From the NCBI GenBank assembly GCA_910574345.1, contig CAJSZV010000003.1:186001-250000 (forward strand): a stretch of 64,000 bases of DNA. Direction: 5' to 3'. The notes beneath the pieces are model-generated. The model saw nothing but the letters and a program-made list of their open reading frames with translations. It was not told the DNA's origin and ran no database searches. The first letter of the stretch is position 1. Each line of letters opens with the position of its first letter. The stretch is from Clostridiaceae bacterium (lineage in GTDB: Bacteria; Bacillota; Clostridia; Lachnospirales; Lachnospiraceae). Positions 50,690 through 59,001 of the stretch are shown here, one piece after another. Position numbers and translations under genes: made by a program.

Positions 50690-51776
50690 GACAATGATTG
50701 ATATTCCTGCAGAGCATGAGAGAAATGTATGCGGGCAGTTTGACGAGTATGTAAAAAAGATTGAACGGACTCTCCATGTGACCATGGTGGCAAGGGACGG
50801 CGCCCTTAAGATTATCGGACCGGATGAGATGATCGGAAAAGCGAAAAGCGTCTTCAACAATCTTATGGAGCTGTCTAAGAGAGGCAACACCATTACCCAG
50901 CAGAATGTGGACTATGCGCTGGCTCTGTCATTTTCGGAAAAGGATCATGAGATTTTGGAGATAGACAAGGATATTATCTGCCGGACCGTAAACGGAAAGC
51001 CGGTGAAGCCCAAAACTCTGGGGCAGAAGGAGTATGTGGATGCCATCAGAAAGAAGATGATTGTCTTCGGTATTGGTCCTGCGGGAACGGGAAAGACTTA
51101 TCTGGCCATGGCTATGGCTATCCAGGCATTTAAGGACGGAGAGGTGGGGCGGATTATTTTGACCCGCCCGGCCATCGAGGCGGGGGAAAAGCTGGGATTT
51201 CTGCCCGGAGATTTACAGAGTAAGATCGACCCTTATCTGCGGCCTTTGTATGATGCCCTGTATCAGATTATGGGGGCGGAGAGTTACCTCCATAATTCAG
51301 AGAAAGGACTTATTGAGGTGGCGCCTCTGGCTTATATGAGAGGGCGGACTTTGGACAATGCCTATATTATACTGGATGAGGCTCAGAATACCACACCGGC
51401 TCAGATGAAGATGTTTTTGACCCGTATCGGTTTCGGATCAAAAGTGGTCATCACCGGAGACCAGACCCAGAAGGATCTGCCGGGAACGGCTGCGTCGGGT
51501 CTGGATACGGCTATTAAGGTGCTTAAGAAAGTGGAGGATATCGGCTTTTGCTATCTTACAAGCAGCGACGTGGTGCGGCATCCTCTGGTGCAGAAGATCG
51601 TACAGGCCTATGATGACTATGAGTCTAAGGCAGCGCGTCAGGCGGAGATGAAGGACAGGCATATGAGACAGGAAAACAGGATAGGAACAAAAAAAAAGAA
51701 ACCGGTAAAGGGGCAGAATACTTATGACAATTCAGATGGATTACGAGGCAGAGAAAAAACTGGAGATTCCCTGTGA
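50676..51776 (+). CDS. phoH: PhoH-family ATPase
   Basis: The 366-residue protein carries a Walker A loop GPAGTGKTYLAMAMA and Walker B-like IILDEAQNTTPAQMK, followed by the sensor-like GDQTQKDLP. The N-terminal domain (about 1-110) holds the KH-like part of the family. PhoH proteins are ATPases linked to RNA metabolism and often sit beside ybeY. ATG 50676 overlaps yqfD; the longer frame from 50655 only adds a basic stretch. A second start at 50694 is possible. It overlaps ybeY by 53 nt. Confidence 0.9.
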   Translation: MSVTETMIDIPAEHERNVCGQFDEYVKKIERTLHVTMVARDGALKIIGPDEMIGKAKSVFNNLMELSKRGNTITQQNVDYALALSFSEKDHEILEIDKDIICRTVNGKPVKPKTLGQKEYVDAIRKKMIVFGIGPAGTGKTYLAMAMAIQAFKDGEVGRIILTRPAIEAGEKLGFLPGDLQSKIDPYLRPLYDALYQIMGAESYLHNSEKGLIEVAPLAYMRGRTLDNAYIILDEAQNTTPAQMKMFLTRIGFGSKVVITGDQTQKDLPGTAASGLDTAIKVLKKVEDIGFCYLTSSDVVRHPLVQKIVQAYDDYESKAARQAEMKDRHMRQENRIGTKKKKPVKGQNTYDNSDGLRGREKTGDSL

Positions 51777-52221
51777 GGAGATTATCCGGGATATTATATC
51801 CGCGGCTCTTGACTATGAGCAGTGCCCTTATGAAGCTGAGATCAATGTGGTTTTGACGGATAATCCGGGAATCCGGCAGGTGAATCGGGAATACAGGCAG
51901 ATTGACGCGCCTACGGATGTGCTCTCATTTCCTATGCTGGAATATGTGACGCCTTCTGATTTCAGTCAGGCGGAAGACATGTTTGCCGACTGCTTCAATC
52001 CGGAGAGCGGGGAGCTGATGCTGGGAGATATTATGATTTCCGTGGACAAAGTAACAGAGCAGGCGGAGAAATATGGACATTCACAGAAGAGGGAGCTGGC
52101 ATTTTTGGTGGCTCACAGCATGCTTCACCTTTTCGGGTATGACCATATGGAGGATGCACAGAGATTGGTCATGGAACAAAAGCAGAATGAGATCCTGGAG
52201 AGCAGGGGGTACGCCAGATGA
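51724..52221 (+). CDS. ybeY: Endoribonuclease YbeY
   Basis: YbeY is a metal-dependent endoribonuclease for 16S rRNA maturation. The 165-residue protein has the zinc motif HSMLHLFGYDHM (three histidines), RQINREY-like early segment and TDVLSFPM. ATG 51724 has AAAGGGG about 10 nt upstream but lies inside phoH; ATG 51736 is an alternative. Its stop overlaps the next gene by ATGA. Confidence 0.92.
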   Translation: MTIQMDYEAEKKLEIPCEEIIRDIISAALDYEQCPYEAEINVVLTDNPGIRQVNREYRQIDAPTDVLSFPMLEYVTPSDFSQAEDMFADCFNPESGELMLGDIMISVDKVTEQAEKYGHSQKRELAFLVAHSMLHLFGYDHMEDAQRLVMEQKQNEILESRGYAR

Positions 52222-53348
52222 AAAGACGACTTGGAATACTGATTCTGATTGTTTCCATGATCCTCGGCGGATGCGGCAAATCCTATGTGGAGGCTGACGC
52301 TACGGCTGCCACAGAGGAGACGCCGGTGCAGATCACCACGGCAGCGCCGAGGGAGACCACGCCTGCAGAGCCGGAGACGACGGAGGAAGAGACAGCGGAG
52401 GAGCCCGAAGAGAGGGTTCCTGTAGACGGAAAGATAAAGAGCTACTTAACCGGCGAGATGGTGGATGTGAAGAAAGCCAACAGAAGGCCTTTGGCTGTCA
52501 TGATGAGCAACGACAAGGAGGCTCTCCCCCAGTATGGGATCAACCGGGCGGGCGTGGTGTACGAGGCTCCGGTGGAAGGTGCCATGAACCGGTATATGGC
52601 CATCATAGAGGATTATGATGATCTGGACCGTATTGGCTCTGTCCGCAGCTGCCGCACGTATTATACTTTTTTTGCCAGGGAGTTTGATGCCGTCTATGCT
52701 CATTTCGGCCAGAGCACTTTTGCCAAACCCTATCTGAAAAATGTGGATAATATTAACGGGATTGAAGGCGTGGGAAGCAGCGCTTTTTACCGTTCCAGTG
52801 ACAGAAAGTCCCCCCACAACGCTTATATCAGCTTTGAAAAAGTGCAGGCGGCCATGGAAAAACTGGGCTATTCACAGGAATATGACGCTGATTATAAGGG
52901 CCATTATCAGTTTGCCAGAAACGGTCAGGAAGTGGTACTTAACAATGCCCTTGAGGCATGGCGCGTGGCTCCGGGGTATGCCATGAACAAGGCATATTTC
53001 GAATACAATGAGGAAGACGGGTTATATTATCGGTATCAGTATAACGGCCCTCATAAAGGAGACGAGGGGCAGATTGCGGTGAAGAATATTATCTTTCAGT
53101 ATTGTCCTGTGGGGCATTATGCCACCACACAGTACTTGAATATTGATGTTCACACTCCTCAGTACGGATATTACATAACTGGCGGCAAAGCGATTCCTGT
53201 GTCATGGGAAAAGGACGGCCAGTTTGGTGTAACCCATTATTATAATACGGAGAAGGAAGAGATCACCCTGAACCAGGGCAAGACCTGGGTCTGCATTATT
53301 CCCACAGGTGATTTCTCCAAATCGGAGATTCATGGAAAAGACGAGTAG
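52218..53348 (+). CDS. DUF3048 (YerB-like) lipoprotein
   Basis: The 376-residue protein starts with a lipoprotein signal peptide (lipobox LGGCGK), then a Thr/Glu-rich linker. The two DUF3048 parts follow, with RPLAVMMSNDKEALPQYG, VYEAPVEGAMNRYMAI, RSCRTYYTFF and the C-terminal region with VGHYATTQYLNI. It should be anchored on the outer face of the membrane. The function of YerB-like proteins is unknown. It overlaps ybeY by 4 nt, which places it in the phoH-ybeY transcription unit. Confidence 0.85.
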   Translation: MKRRLGILILIVSMILGGCGKSYVEADATAATEETPVQITTAAPRETTPAEPETTEEETAEEPEERVPVDGKIKSYLTGEMVDVKKANRRPLAVMMSNDKEALPQYGINRAGVVYEAPVEGAMNRYMAIIEDYDDLDRIGSVRSCRTYYTFFAREFDAVYAHFGQSTFAKPYLKNVDNINGIEGVGSSAFYRSSDRKSPHNAYISFEKVQAAMEKLGYSQEYDADYKGHYQFARNGQEVVLNNALEAWRVAPGYAMNKAYFEYNEEDGLYYRYQYNGPHKGDEGQIAVKNIIFQYCPVGHYATTQYLNIDVHTPQYGYYITGGKAIPVSWEKDGQFGVTHYYNTEKEEITLNQGKTWVCIIPTGDFSKSEIHGKDE

Positions 53349-55512
53349 AGCAGGGGGCCAGAGGGGCGGCGGGCCCGTATCCTTTTATGAACCTGGAGGA
53401 ACCTCCCTCCCTCCCCCCATGGCACAGAGAGGAGTTTCTGCCGGAAGTATGGAGGAACGCGGCGGGGGAGGCAGACCGGCGGGCCAGCCAAGGCAGACGG
53501 CCAGGCGGCAGGCGGCAGGTCAGGCGAGAACGCCGTCTGGGCATCAGTGGGGCGAGCCGAGACAGCCAGTCAGGCAGCAGTCAGGCAGACCGGGGCAGAC
53601 AGCCGTGCATCAGTGGGGCGAGCCGAGACAGACAGTCAGGCGGCAGTCAGGCGGTTCGGGACAGCCAGTAAGACAGCAGCAGTCAGCCAGGCAGCAGCCA
53701 GGCGGTTCAAGACAGCCAGTAAGGCAGCAGTCGGGCAGGCCGGGGCCGTCCGGTTATGAGAGCCGGCAGGCCAGGCGTTCTGGCGGTGAGGCAGGCCAGG
53801 CAGGAAGTCCCGCCAGACAGACAGCAAGACAAGTATCAACGGAGTACAGGGCGGCAGCACCGGCGAAAAAAAAGTCCGGTGCCGGTGCTAATTTTCTGGT
53901 ACAGGGCAGCATACTGGCAGCGGCGGGAATCATCGTTCGCCTCATCGGTATGGTCTATCGGATACCCCTGGCAAAAAAGATCGGGGATAACGGGAACGGT
54001 TATTATAATGCAGCGTATTCGATCTACTCGATTCTGCTGATCATGTCTTCCTACAGCCTTCCTACGGCAGTGTCCAAGATGGTATCCGCCAAGCTGGCCC
54101 AGCGAGAATACCGCAATTCCGTGAGAATATTCAAAGCCGCCATGTTTTATGCCACGGCGGCGGGAATGGCAGGATTCTGCGCGCTGTGGTTCGGTGCGGA
54201 TTACTTTGCCAACACGGTGATCAAGATGCCCTTTAGTTCCTATGCATTAAAAGCCCTTGCGCCTACGATCTGGATCATGGCGTATCTGGGGGTTTTGAGA
54301 GGATATTTTCAGGGCCATTCCACCATGATTCCCACTGCGGTTTCTCAGATCTTCGAGCAGGTGATCAATGCCGTAGTAAGCATTCTGGCTGCATCTCTTC
54401 TCTTTGATATGGGGGTCAAGTCCAATTTGGTCTACGGGTCCACCGAATATTCCTATGCTTTCGGTGCGGCAGGAGGAGCCATCGGAACCGGCGCCGGCGC
54501 TCTCACCGCTTTCCTTCTCTTTGTCATGCTGGCCTTTGCATACAGACCCGTTATGAAAAGGCAGGCCAGAAAGGACCAGGGCGGGAATACGGAAAGCTAT
54601 GGCTCCATTTCCCGGGCTTTGTGCTTCACCATTGTTCCCATCATTGTCAGCAGCGCCATCTACAATGTCAGCAATGTGGTGGACAACAGTCTGTTCGGCC
54701 ATGTAATGGAAGCTCTTGGAGAAAGCGCCATGACGGCTTCCCACTGGGGTGTGTATATGGGACGGTATCACCTGCTGTTTAATATCCCTGTGGCTATTGC
54801 CAATTCCCTTTCCTCCTCCCTCATTCCCTCTCTTTCCAGGGCAGTTGCGGAGAGGAATAGAAGGCAGGTCCAGGCAAGGATCGCCAGCGCCATCCGTTTT
54901 TCAATGATTATCGCCATTCCCTCCGCCGTAGGCCTTACGGTGCTGGCCGAGCCGATCAGCAATCTTCTGTTCTCCGGAATGGACAATACCATGTTAATCC
55001 GGATGATGTATCTTGGATCGTCGGCAGTGGTATTCTTTTCCTTGTCAACCGTGACCAATGCGGTTCTTCAGGGGATTAACCGGATGCGGGTTCCCATTAT
55101 CAATTCCGCCGTTTCCCTGGCAATTCATGTGGGGGCTCTTTATATCATGCTTGCGGTGTTCCATCTGGGAATCTACAGCGTGGTCTATGCCAATATCCTG
55201 TTTGCGGCCCTTGTGTGCCTGTTCAATGCAGTGTCCATTGCCAGGGCCATGAGATACCGCCAGGAGATCTTAAAGACATTCCTGATCCCTCTTTTGGCCT
55301 CCGCAGCCATGGGAGGCGCGGCATGGGGAATCTATGATCTCTGCGCCAAGGTAATCGGAAGCAGCATCAGCACGGCAGCCGCCATCCTGGCGGCAGCGGC
55401 AGTGTATTTTGTCCTTCTCATACTGCTCAGAGGGGTGGATGAGAAGGAGTTAAAGAGCATGCCGGGCGGAACCAGGCTGTTTCGGGTGGCAAGAAAGCTG
55501 CGGCTTTTGTAG
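53332..55512 (+). CDS. Lipid-linked oligosaccharide flippase (SpoVB-like) with disordered N-terminal tail
   Basis: The C-terminal about 530 residues form a 14-helix MOP-superfamily flippase of the SpoVB/MurJ-like type, beginning SILAAAGIIVRLIGMVYRIP and containing YNAAYSIYSILLIMSSYSLP. The first about 180 residues are low-complexity (Gln, Arg, Gly, Pro) with repeats of RQQSGRPGQ-like units, without membrane segments. ATG 53332 overlaps the upstream lipoprotein end by 17 nt and has GGAG close by. Substrate is likely a lipid-linked cell-wall precursor; sporulation use is possible. I know of no role for the tail. Confidence 0.85.
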   Translation: MEKTSRAGGQRGGGPVSFYEPGGTSLPPPMAQRGVSAGSMEERGGGGRPAGQPRQTARRQAAGQARTPSGHQWGEPRQPVRQQSGRPGQTAVHQWGEPRQTVRRQSGGSGQPVRQQQSARQQPGGSRQPVRQQSGRPGPSGYESRQARRSGGEAGQAGSPARQTARQVSTEYRAAAPAKKKSGAGANFLVQGSILAAAGIIVRLIGMVYRIPLAKKIGDNGNGYYNAAYSIYSILLIMSSYSLPTAVSKMVSAKLAQREYRNSVRIFKAAMFYATAAGMAGFCALWFGADYFANTVIKMPFSSYALKALAPTIWIMAYLGVLRGYFQGHSTMIPTAVSQIFEQVINAVVSILAASLLFDMGVKSNLVYGSTEYSYAFGAAGGAIGTGAGALTAFLLFVMLAFAYRPVMKRQARKDQGGNTESYGSISRALCFTIVPIIVSSAIYNVSNVVDNSLFGHVMEALGESAMTASHWGVYMGRYHLLFNIPVAIANSLSSSLIPSLSRAVAERNRRQVQARIASAIRFSMIIAIPSAVGLTVLAEPISNLLFSGMDNTMLIRMMYLGSSAVVFFSLSTVTNAVLQGINRMRVPIINSAVSLAIHVGALYIMLAVFHLGIYSVVYANILFAALVCLFNAVSIARAMRYRQEILKTFLIPLLASAAMGGAAWGIYDLCAKVIGSSISTAAAILAAAAVYFVLLILLRGVDEKELKSMPGGTRLFRVARKLRLL
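53541..53740 (+). repeat. GC-rich low-complexity coding repeats
   Basis: The stretch encodes the Q/R/G/P tail and contains repeated units such as CATCAGTGGGGCGAGC, seen near 53541 and 53608, and several copies of CAGTCAGGC(G/A)G. The repeats allow slippage or unequal recombination that would change tail length. Confidence 0.6.
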
Positions 55513-55737
55513 GGAAGCCGCGGTAATCAGAAAGCTTTGGCTCCATTATTGCAGTGGCTTCCGGTCAATCAGCGGAGTGAACAGTAACATCGCTTCTGCA
55601 CGCGCAGGGCAACATCACATAAAATAATAGACAAATAACACAAAATGTTGTAGACTCTATTATGTAAGATTAAATGCCCTACAAAGCGAAGAGGGCAGAA
55701 GCTGCACAAAATAATAATGAAAATGGAGGCTATGAGT

Positions 55738-56217
55738 ATGGCTGCGTCATGGAGTGTGGTAGTTGACGGAAGAACACACAACATCAAACAAAAAGGTAAC
55801 AGTCTGGTTATCGACGGAGAGAAGACGAAACTGAAAAATCTGATGTCCAAAAAGGACGGGATCTTTAAGGTGTACGATGTACCCCTGGGAACCAAGACAG
55901 CCCAGTATTATGTGAATACCTGGGTAGGAGGAGCGAAGCTGGCTATGGACGGCATTGACTGCGCCACAGGAGCGCCTTTTACACCGCCGGCTATGCCGAA
56001 GTGGGCATATGTGTTTATGGTGATTCACTGCCTTAACTTCATGAACGGAGCCCTGGGAGCCCTGCTTGCCATTGTAGGCGTCATGGCTACCATATCCATT
56101 TCCAGTAATCCCAAGATGTCCACAGGCGTTAAGGTCCTTCTTGATATTGCCCTGGTGGTGGTGTGCGTGGGCGTGATGTTTGCGCTGGCTTTTGCCCTTG
56201 CGGCGGCTTTGTATTAA
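55738..56217 (+). CDS. Small membrane protein, unknown
   Basis: The 159-residue protein begins with a soluble beta-rich domain (about 1-75, SWSVVVDGRTHNI...) and ends with two membrane helices (about 90-115 and 130-158). ATG 55738 is chosen because GGAGG (55725-55729) lies 8 nt upstream; upstream ATGs at 55717, 55723 and 55732 are not better placed. It precedes the DUF1189 gene by 13 nt, and the two may function together. No family recognised. The region 55513-55737 before it holds no gene that I can see. Confidence 0.75.
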   Translation: MAASWSVVVDGRTHNIKQKGNSLVIDGEKTKLKNLMSKKDGIFKVYDVPLGTKTAQYYVNTWVGGAKLAMDGIDCATGAPFTPPAMPKWAYVFMVIHCLNFMNGALGALLAIVGVMATISISSNPKMSTGVKVLLDIALVVVCVGVMFALAFALAAALY

Positions 56218-56230
56218 GGAGTCTGAGGGG

Positions 56231-57100
56231 ATGAATGTATTTTCAGAATTGCTCCATTCCATTTATGATACCAAATGCTACGGACAGTTTTTAAGGGATA
56301 AGAAAAGCAAGACCTTTGTCTTTGGGTTTCTGCTTGTGATGATTTACTTTTTGATCACCATTATGGTTCCCTTTACAAAATTTCAGCTGTCCACAGGCGG
56401 CATTGTGAACCTGATTAATGAGGCTGTTCCGGATTTTGCCATTGAGAACGGTAGGGTTACGGTAGCGCGTCCGGTGGAATACCAGGCAGGAAATACATAC
56501 ATTTATGTGAACACAGACGTGAGTCTGGAGGATTCTCAGATCAAAGCCTGTCTGCGGGATTACGGGCAGGTTGTGATCATGGACTGTGAGAGAGCGGTTG
56601 TAAAGAGCAGCGGACAGACTAAGGAGATCATGTACCGGGATATAGACCCGGAGTCGAATATGACAAAGGCTGAACTTTTAGAAGAGATAAGCCCGGTTAT
56701 TACCGCTATTCTGGCGGCGGGACTTTTGATTGTCTTTGCGGGAATGGAACTTCTGTTTTTCTTCGGCGTGCTGTTTGTTGCGCTTTTCGGCATGATTGTG
56801 GCTTCCTGTATGCAGTGCCAGCTGACCTTTGGCCAGCTGTATAAGCTGGGAATTTACACAAGGACCACCCCCCTTATAATTAAGGCGGTTATGTCTTTTC
56901 TGCCCTTTGGCATTCCCTTTTATACGGTCATCAGCATAGGGATTTCTCTTCTCTATCTGTCAGGAGGCATCCGTCACATAAAGACTCCGCCTCTGACGGG
57001 AGGGCCTTTGGTCTTTTCCTCTGATCATACAGGGCCTGTGAACAGTCAGGAACCCTATAGGCAGAATCCTTTCGATAACGGGCAGGACAGAAAACAGTAA
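56231..57100 (+). CDS. DUF1189 membrane protein
   Basis: The 289-residue protein has one N-terminal helix (about 30-50), an extracytoplasmic segment (about 55-155) and three C-terminal helices. This topology and the conserved start (MNVFSELLHSIYDTKCYGQF) fit DUF1189, a family related to MalA/YvlB-type proteins with unclear function. GAGGGG lies just before the ATG. The hydrophilic C-terminal tail has Pro and Gln. Confidence 0.8.
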   Translation: MNVFSELLHSIYDTKCYGQFLRDKKSKTFVFGFLLVMIYFLITIMVPFTKFQLSTGGIVNLINEAVPDFAIENGRVTVARPVEYQAGNTYIYVNTDVSLEDSQIKACLRDYGQVVIMDCERAVVKSSGQTKEIMYRDIDPESNMTKAELLEEISPVITAILAAGLLIVFAGMELLFFFGVLFVALFGMIVASCMQCQLTFGQLYKLGIYTRTTPLIIKAVMSFLPFGIPFYTVISIGISLLYLSGGIRHIKTPPLTGGPLVFSSDHTGPVNSQEPYRQNPFDNGQDRKQ

Positions 57101-57170
57101 ATGTTTAAAATGACAAAAATATGCAGATACTATGCTCAGGATATCTGATGTCTTCAAGGAGGGACGATCC

Positions 57171-57569
57171 ATGAGAAAATATAGTATCTGCATTTTTTTG
57201 ATTCTCATCACGGCTGTTTCGTGTTTTGGGGCCGGGTTCTGGCTGACAAGACCTGACGCCAGGGAGGCGGAACCCACCGCTGCAGAAACAGTCTGGGAGA
57301 CAGAGACGCCGGAAACAGTTACAGAACCCCAGCTGGTAATCAATCAGAAGGAGGTGGAACCTGTTGCCGTCAGTCCGAAAGAAGAATTTTATCTGGTGTC
57401 GGAAACCGGGTATCTTCTGGTATTTGCCGAGGACCAGTCAACCATCTGCCTGTATACCCATATTCCCATAACGGAATTTCCGGAAAAGGAGCAGGAAAAA
57501 CTGAGAGCGGGAATCTGGTTTTCCTCCATGATGGAGATATTCCATTACCTGGAATCCTATACGAGTTAG
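57171..57569 (+). CDS. BofC-like exported protein
   Basis: The 132-residue protein has a signal/anchor segment (about 5-25), a Thr/Glu-rich linker and a C-terminal domain (about 70-132) with FYLVSETGYLLVFAED and a SSMMEIFHYLESY end. This resembles BofC C-terminal domains of Firmicutes, which influence forespore signalling; the similarity is from memory and moderate. AAGGAGGG lies 7 nt upstream of ATG 57171. Confidence 0.6.
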   Translation: MRKYSICIFLILITAVSCFGAGFWLTRPDAREAEPTAAETVWETETPETVTEPQLVINQKEVEPVAVSPKEEFYLVSETGYLLVFAEDQSTICLYTHIPITEFPEKEQEKLRAGIWFSSMMEIFHYLESYTS

Positions 57570-57663
57570 AGGATTTTTAATTATAGCTTGAAAATAAGGC
57601 TTAAACCGACTAAAATTGATACCAGGGCCGAAAGGTCACAATGTTTTTAGAACGGAGGGAACT

Positions 57664-59001
57664 ATGAGGAGACAGGTGCTGATCATCGGGGCCGGGGCTT
57701 CCGGCCTCATGGCTGCTATCCATGCCGCCCGTGCCGGAGCTTTGGTGACTCTTCTGGAACATAAGGAGCAGGCGGGAAAGAAGATTCTGTCCACAGGAAA
57801 CGGCAGATGCAATCTGACCAATTTGGATCAGAGGGAAGAATATTACCGGTGCAGTCAAAAAGGATTCCCCCAAAGCGTTCTTACGAGATTTACAGTGGAA
57901 GACACCCTGAATTTTTTTGAGGGTCTTGGCATTGTTCCCAAAAGCCGGAACGGATATATCTATCCCAACTCCGACCAGGCGTCGTCGGTTTTGGAGGCCC
58001 TTTTGCTGGAGACAAAAGGGCTTGGGGTGAAGATCTTATATGAGTGCCGGGTTCATAAGATTGAAAAAAGGGAAGGGCGTTTTTGTGTGTCCTCCAGTCA
58101 GGGCGAGTATTTGGCGGACGCCCTGATTCTGGCGGCGGGTTCCAAGGCGGCTCCGGTTACAGGGTCTGACGGCAGCGGATATGAGCTGGCAGCGGCTCTG
58201 GGACATAAGGTGATTACGCCTCTTCCCGCCCTGGTGCAGTTAAGGTGCAGGGAGCCTTATTACAGACAGCTGGCAGGAGTCCGCACAGAGGCCAGATTAA
58301 GCCTTTTCGCCGACCAAACCTTCCTTGCCGGGGAGCGGGGAGAACTCCAATTAACCGATTATGGCATATCAGGCATCCCTACGTTTCAGGTCAGCCGATA
58401 CGCTTGTGCGGCATTACATAGAAAACAGAAGGTCACCGTCACCATTGATTTTCTTCCTCATATGAGTGAAAAAGAGGCAGAAGAATTCCTTGGCAGGCGT
58501 CGGCAAAGTCTTGGAGAGAGGACCTGCGGGCAGTGGATGAACGGGCTTTTGAATCGGAAACTGTCTTTGGTGCTTCTTAAGCTGTCGGGAATTGAAAAGG
58601 ATGAGAAGATCAATGGACTCTCTCCCAGGCAGTGGGACAGGCTGCTCAGACAGATTACGGCTTATGAAACCACGGTCATAGCCGCCAATCCCTTTGAGAA
58701 TGCCCAGGTGTGCTGCGGCGGCGTGGATACGAGGCAGATATATGAGGGCACTTTAGAGTCCAGGTTGGTAAGGGATCTGTATTTCTGCGGTGAAATCCTG
58801 GATGTGGACGGGTGCTGCGGCGGATATAATCTGCAGTGGGCCTGGTCCAGCGGAGCGGCAGCGGGAACCAGCGCGGCAGGCAGCGGAAACGGCATAAAGT
58901 CTTCCCCCAGGGGAACAGGGCACAGAGCGGCCGCAGCTGACGGGACGGTTCAAAAAGAACCAGGGCGGTTTCACAACAAGAAGAGAAAGGGCAGGACATG
59001 A
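57664..59001 (+). CDS. HI0933/YhiN-family NAD(P)/FAD-dependent oxidoreductase, second copy
   Basis: The 445-residue flavoprotein has GAGASGLMAAIHAAR (FAD loop) at residues about 8-22, STGNGRCNLTN and the C-terminal GEILDVDGCCGGYNLQWAWSS. It is a paralogue of the gene at 4655 but has an extra C-terminal tail of about 40 basic and Gly/Ala-rich residues. GGAGGGA precedes ATG 57664. The last 4 bases overlap the next flavoprotein gene (ATGA). Substrate unknown. Confidence 0.88.
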   Translation: MRRQVLIIGAGASGLMAAIHAARAGALVTLLEHKEQAGKKILSTGNGRCNLTNLDQREEYYRCSQKGFPQSVLTRFTVEDTLNFFEGLGIVPKSRNGYIYPNSDQASSVLEALLLETKGLGVKILYECRVHKIEKREGRFCVSSSQGEYLADALILAAGSKAAPVTGSDGSGYELAAALGHKVITPLPALVQLRCREPYYRQLAGVRTEARLSLFADQTFLAGERGELQLTDYGISGIPTFQVSRYACAALHRKQKVTVTIDFLPHMSEKEAEEFLGRRRQSLGERTCGQWMNGLLNRKLSLVLLKLSGIEKDEKINGLSPRQWDRLLRQITAYETTVIAANPFENAQVCCGGVDTRQIYEGTLESRLVRDLYFCGEILDVDGCCGGYNLQWAWSSGAAAGTSAAGSGNGIKSSPRGTGHRAAAADGTVQKEPGRFHNKKRKGRT

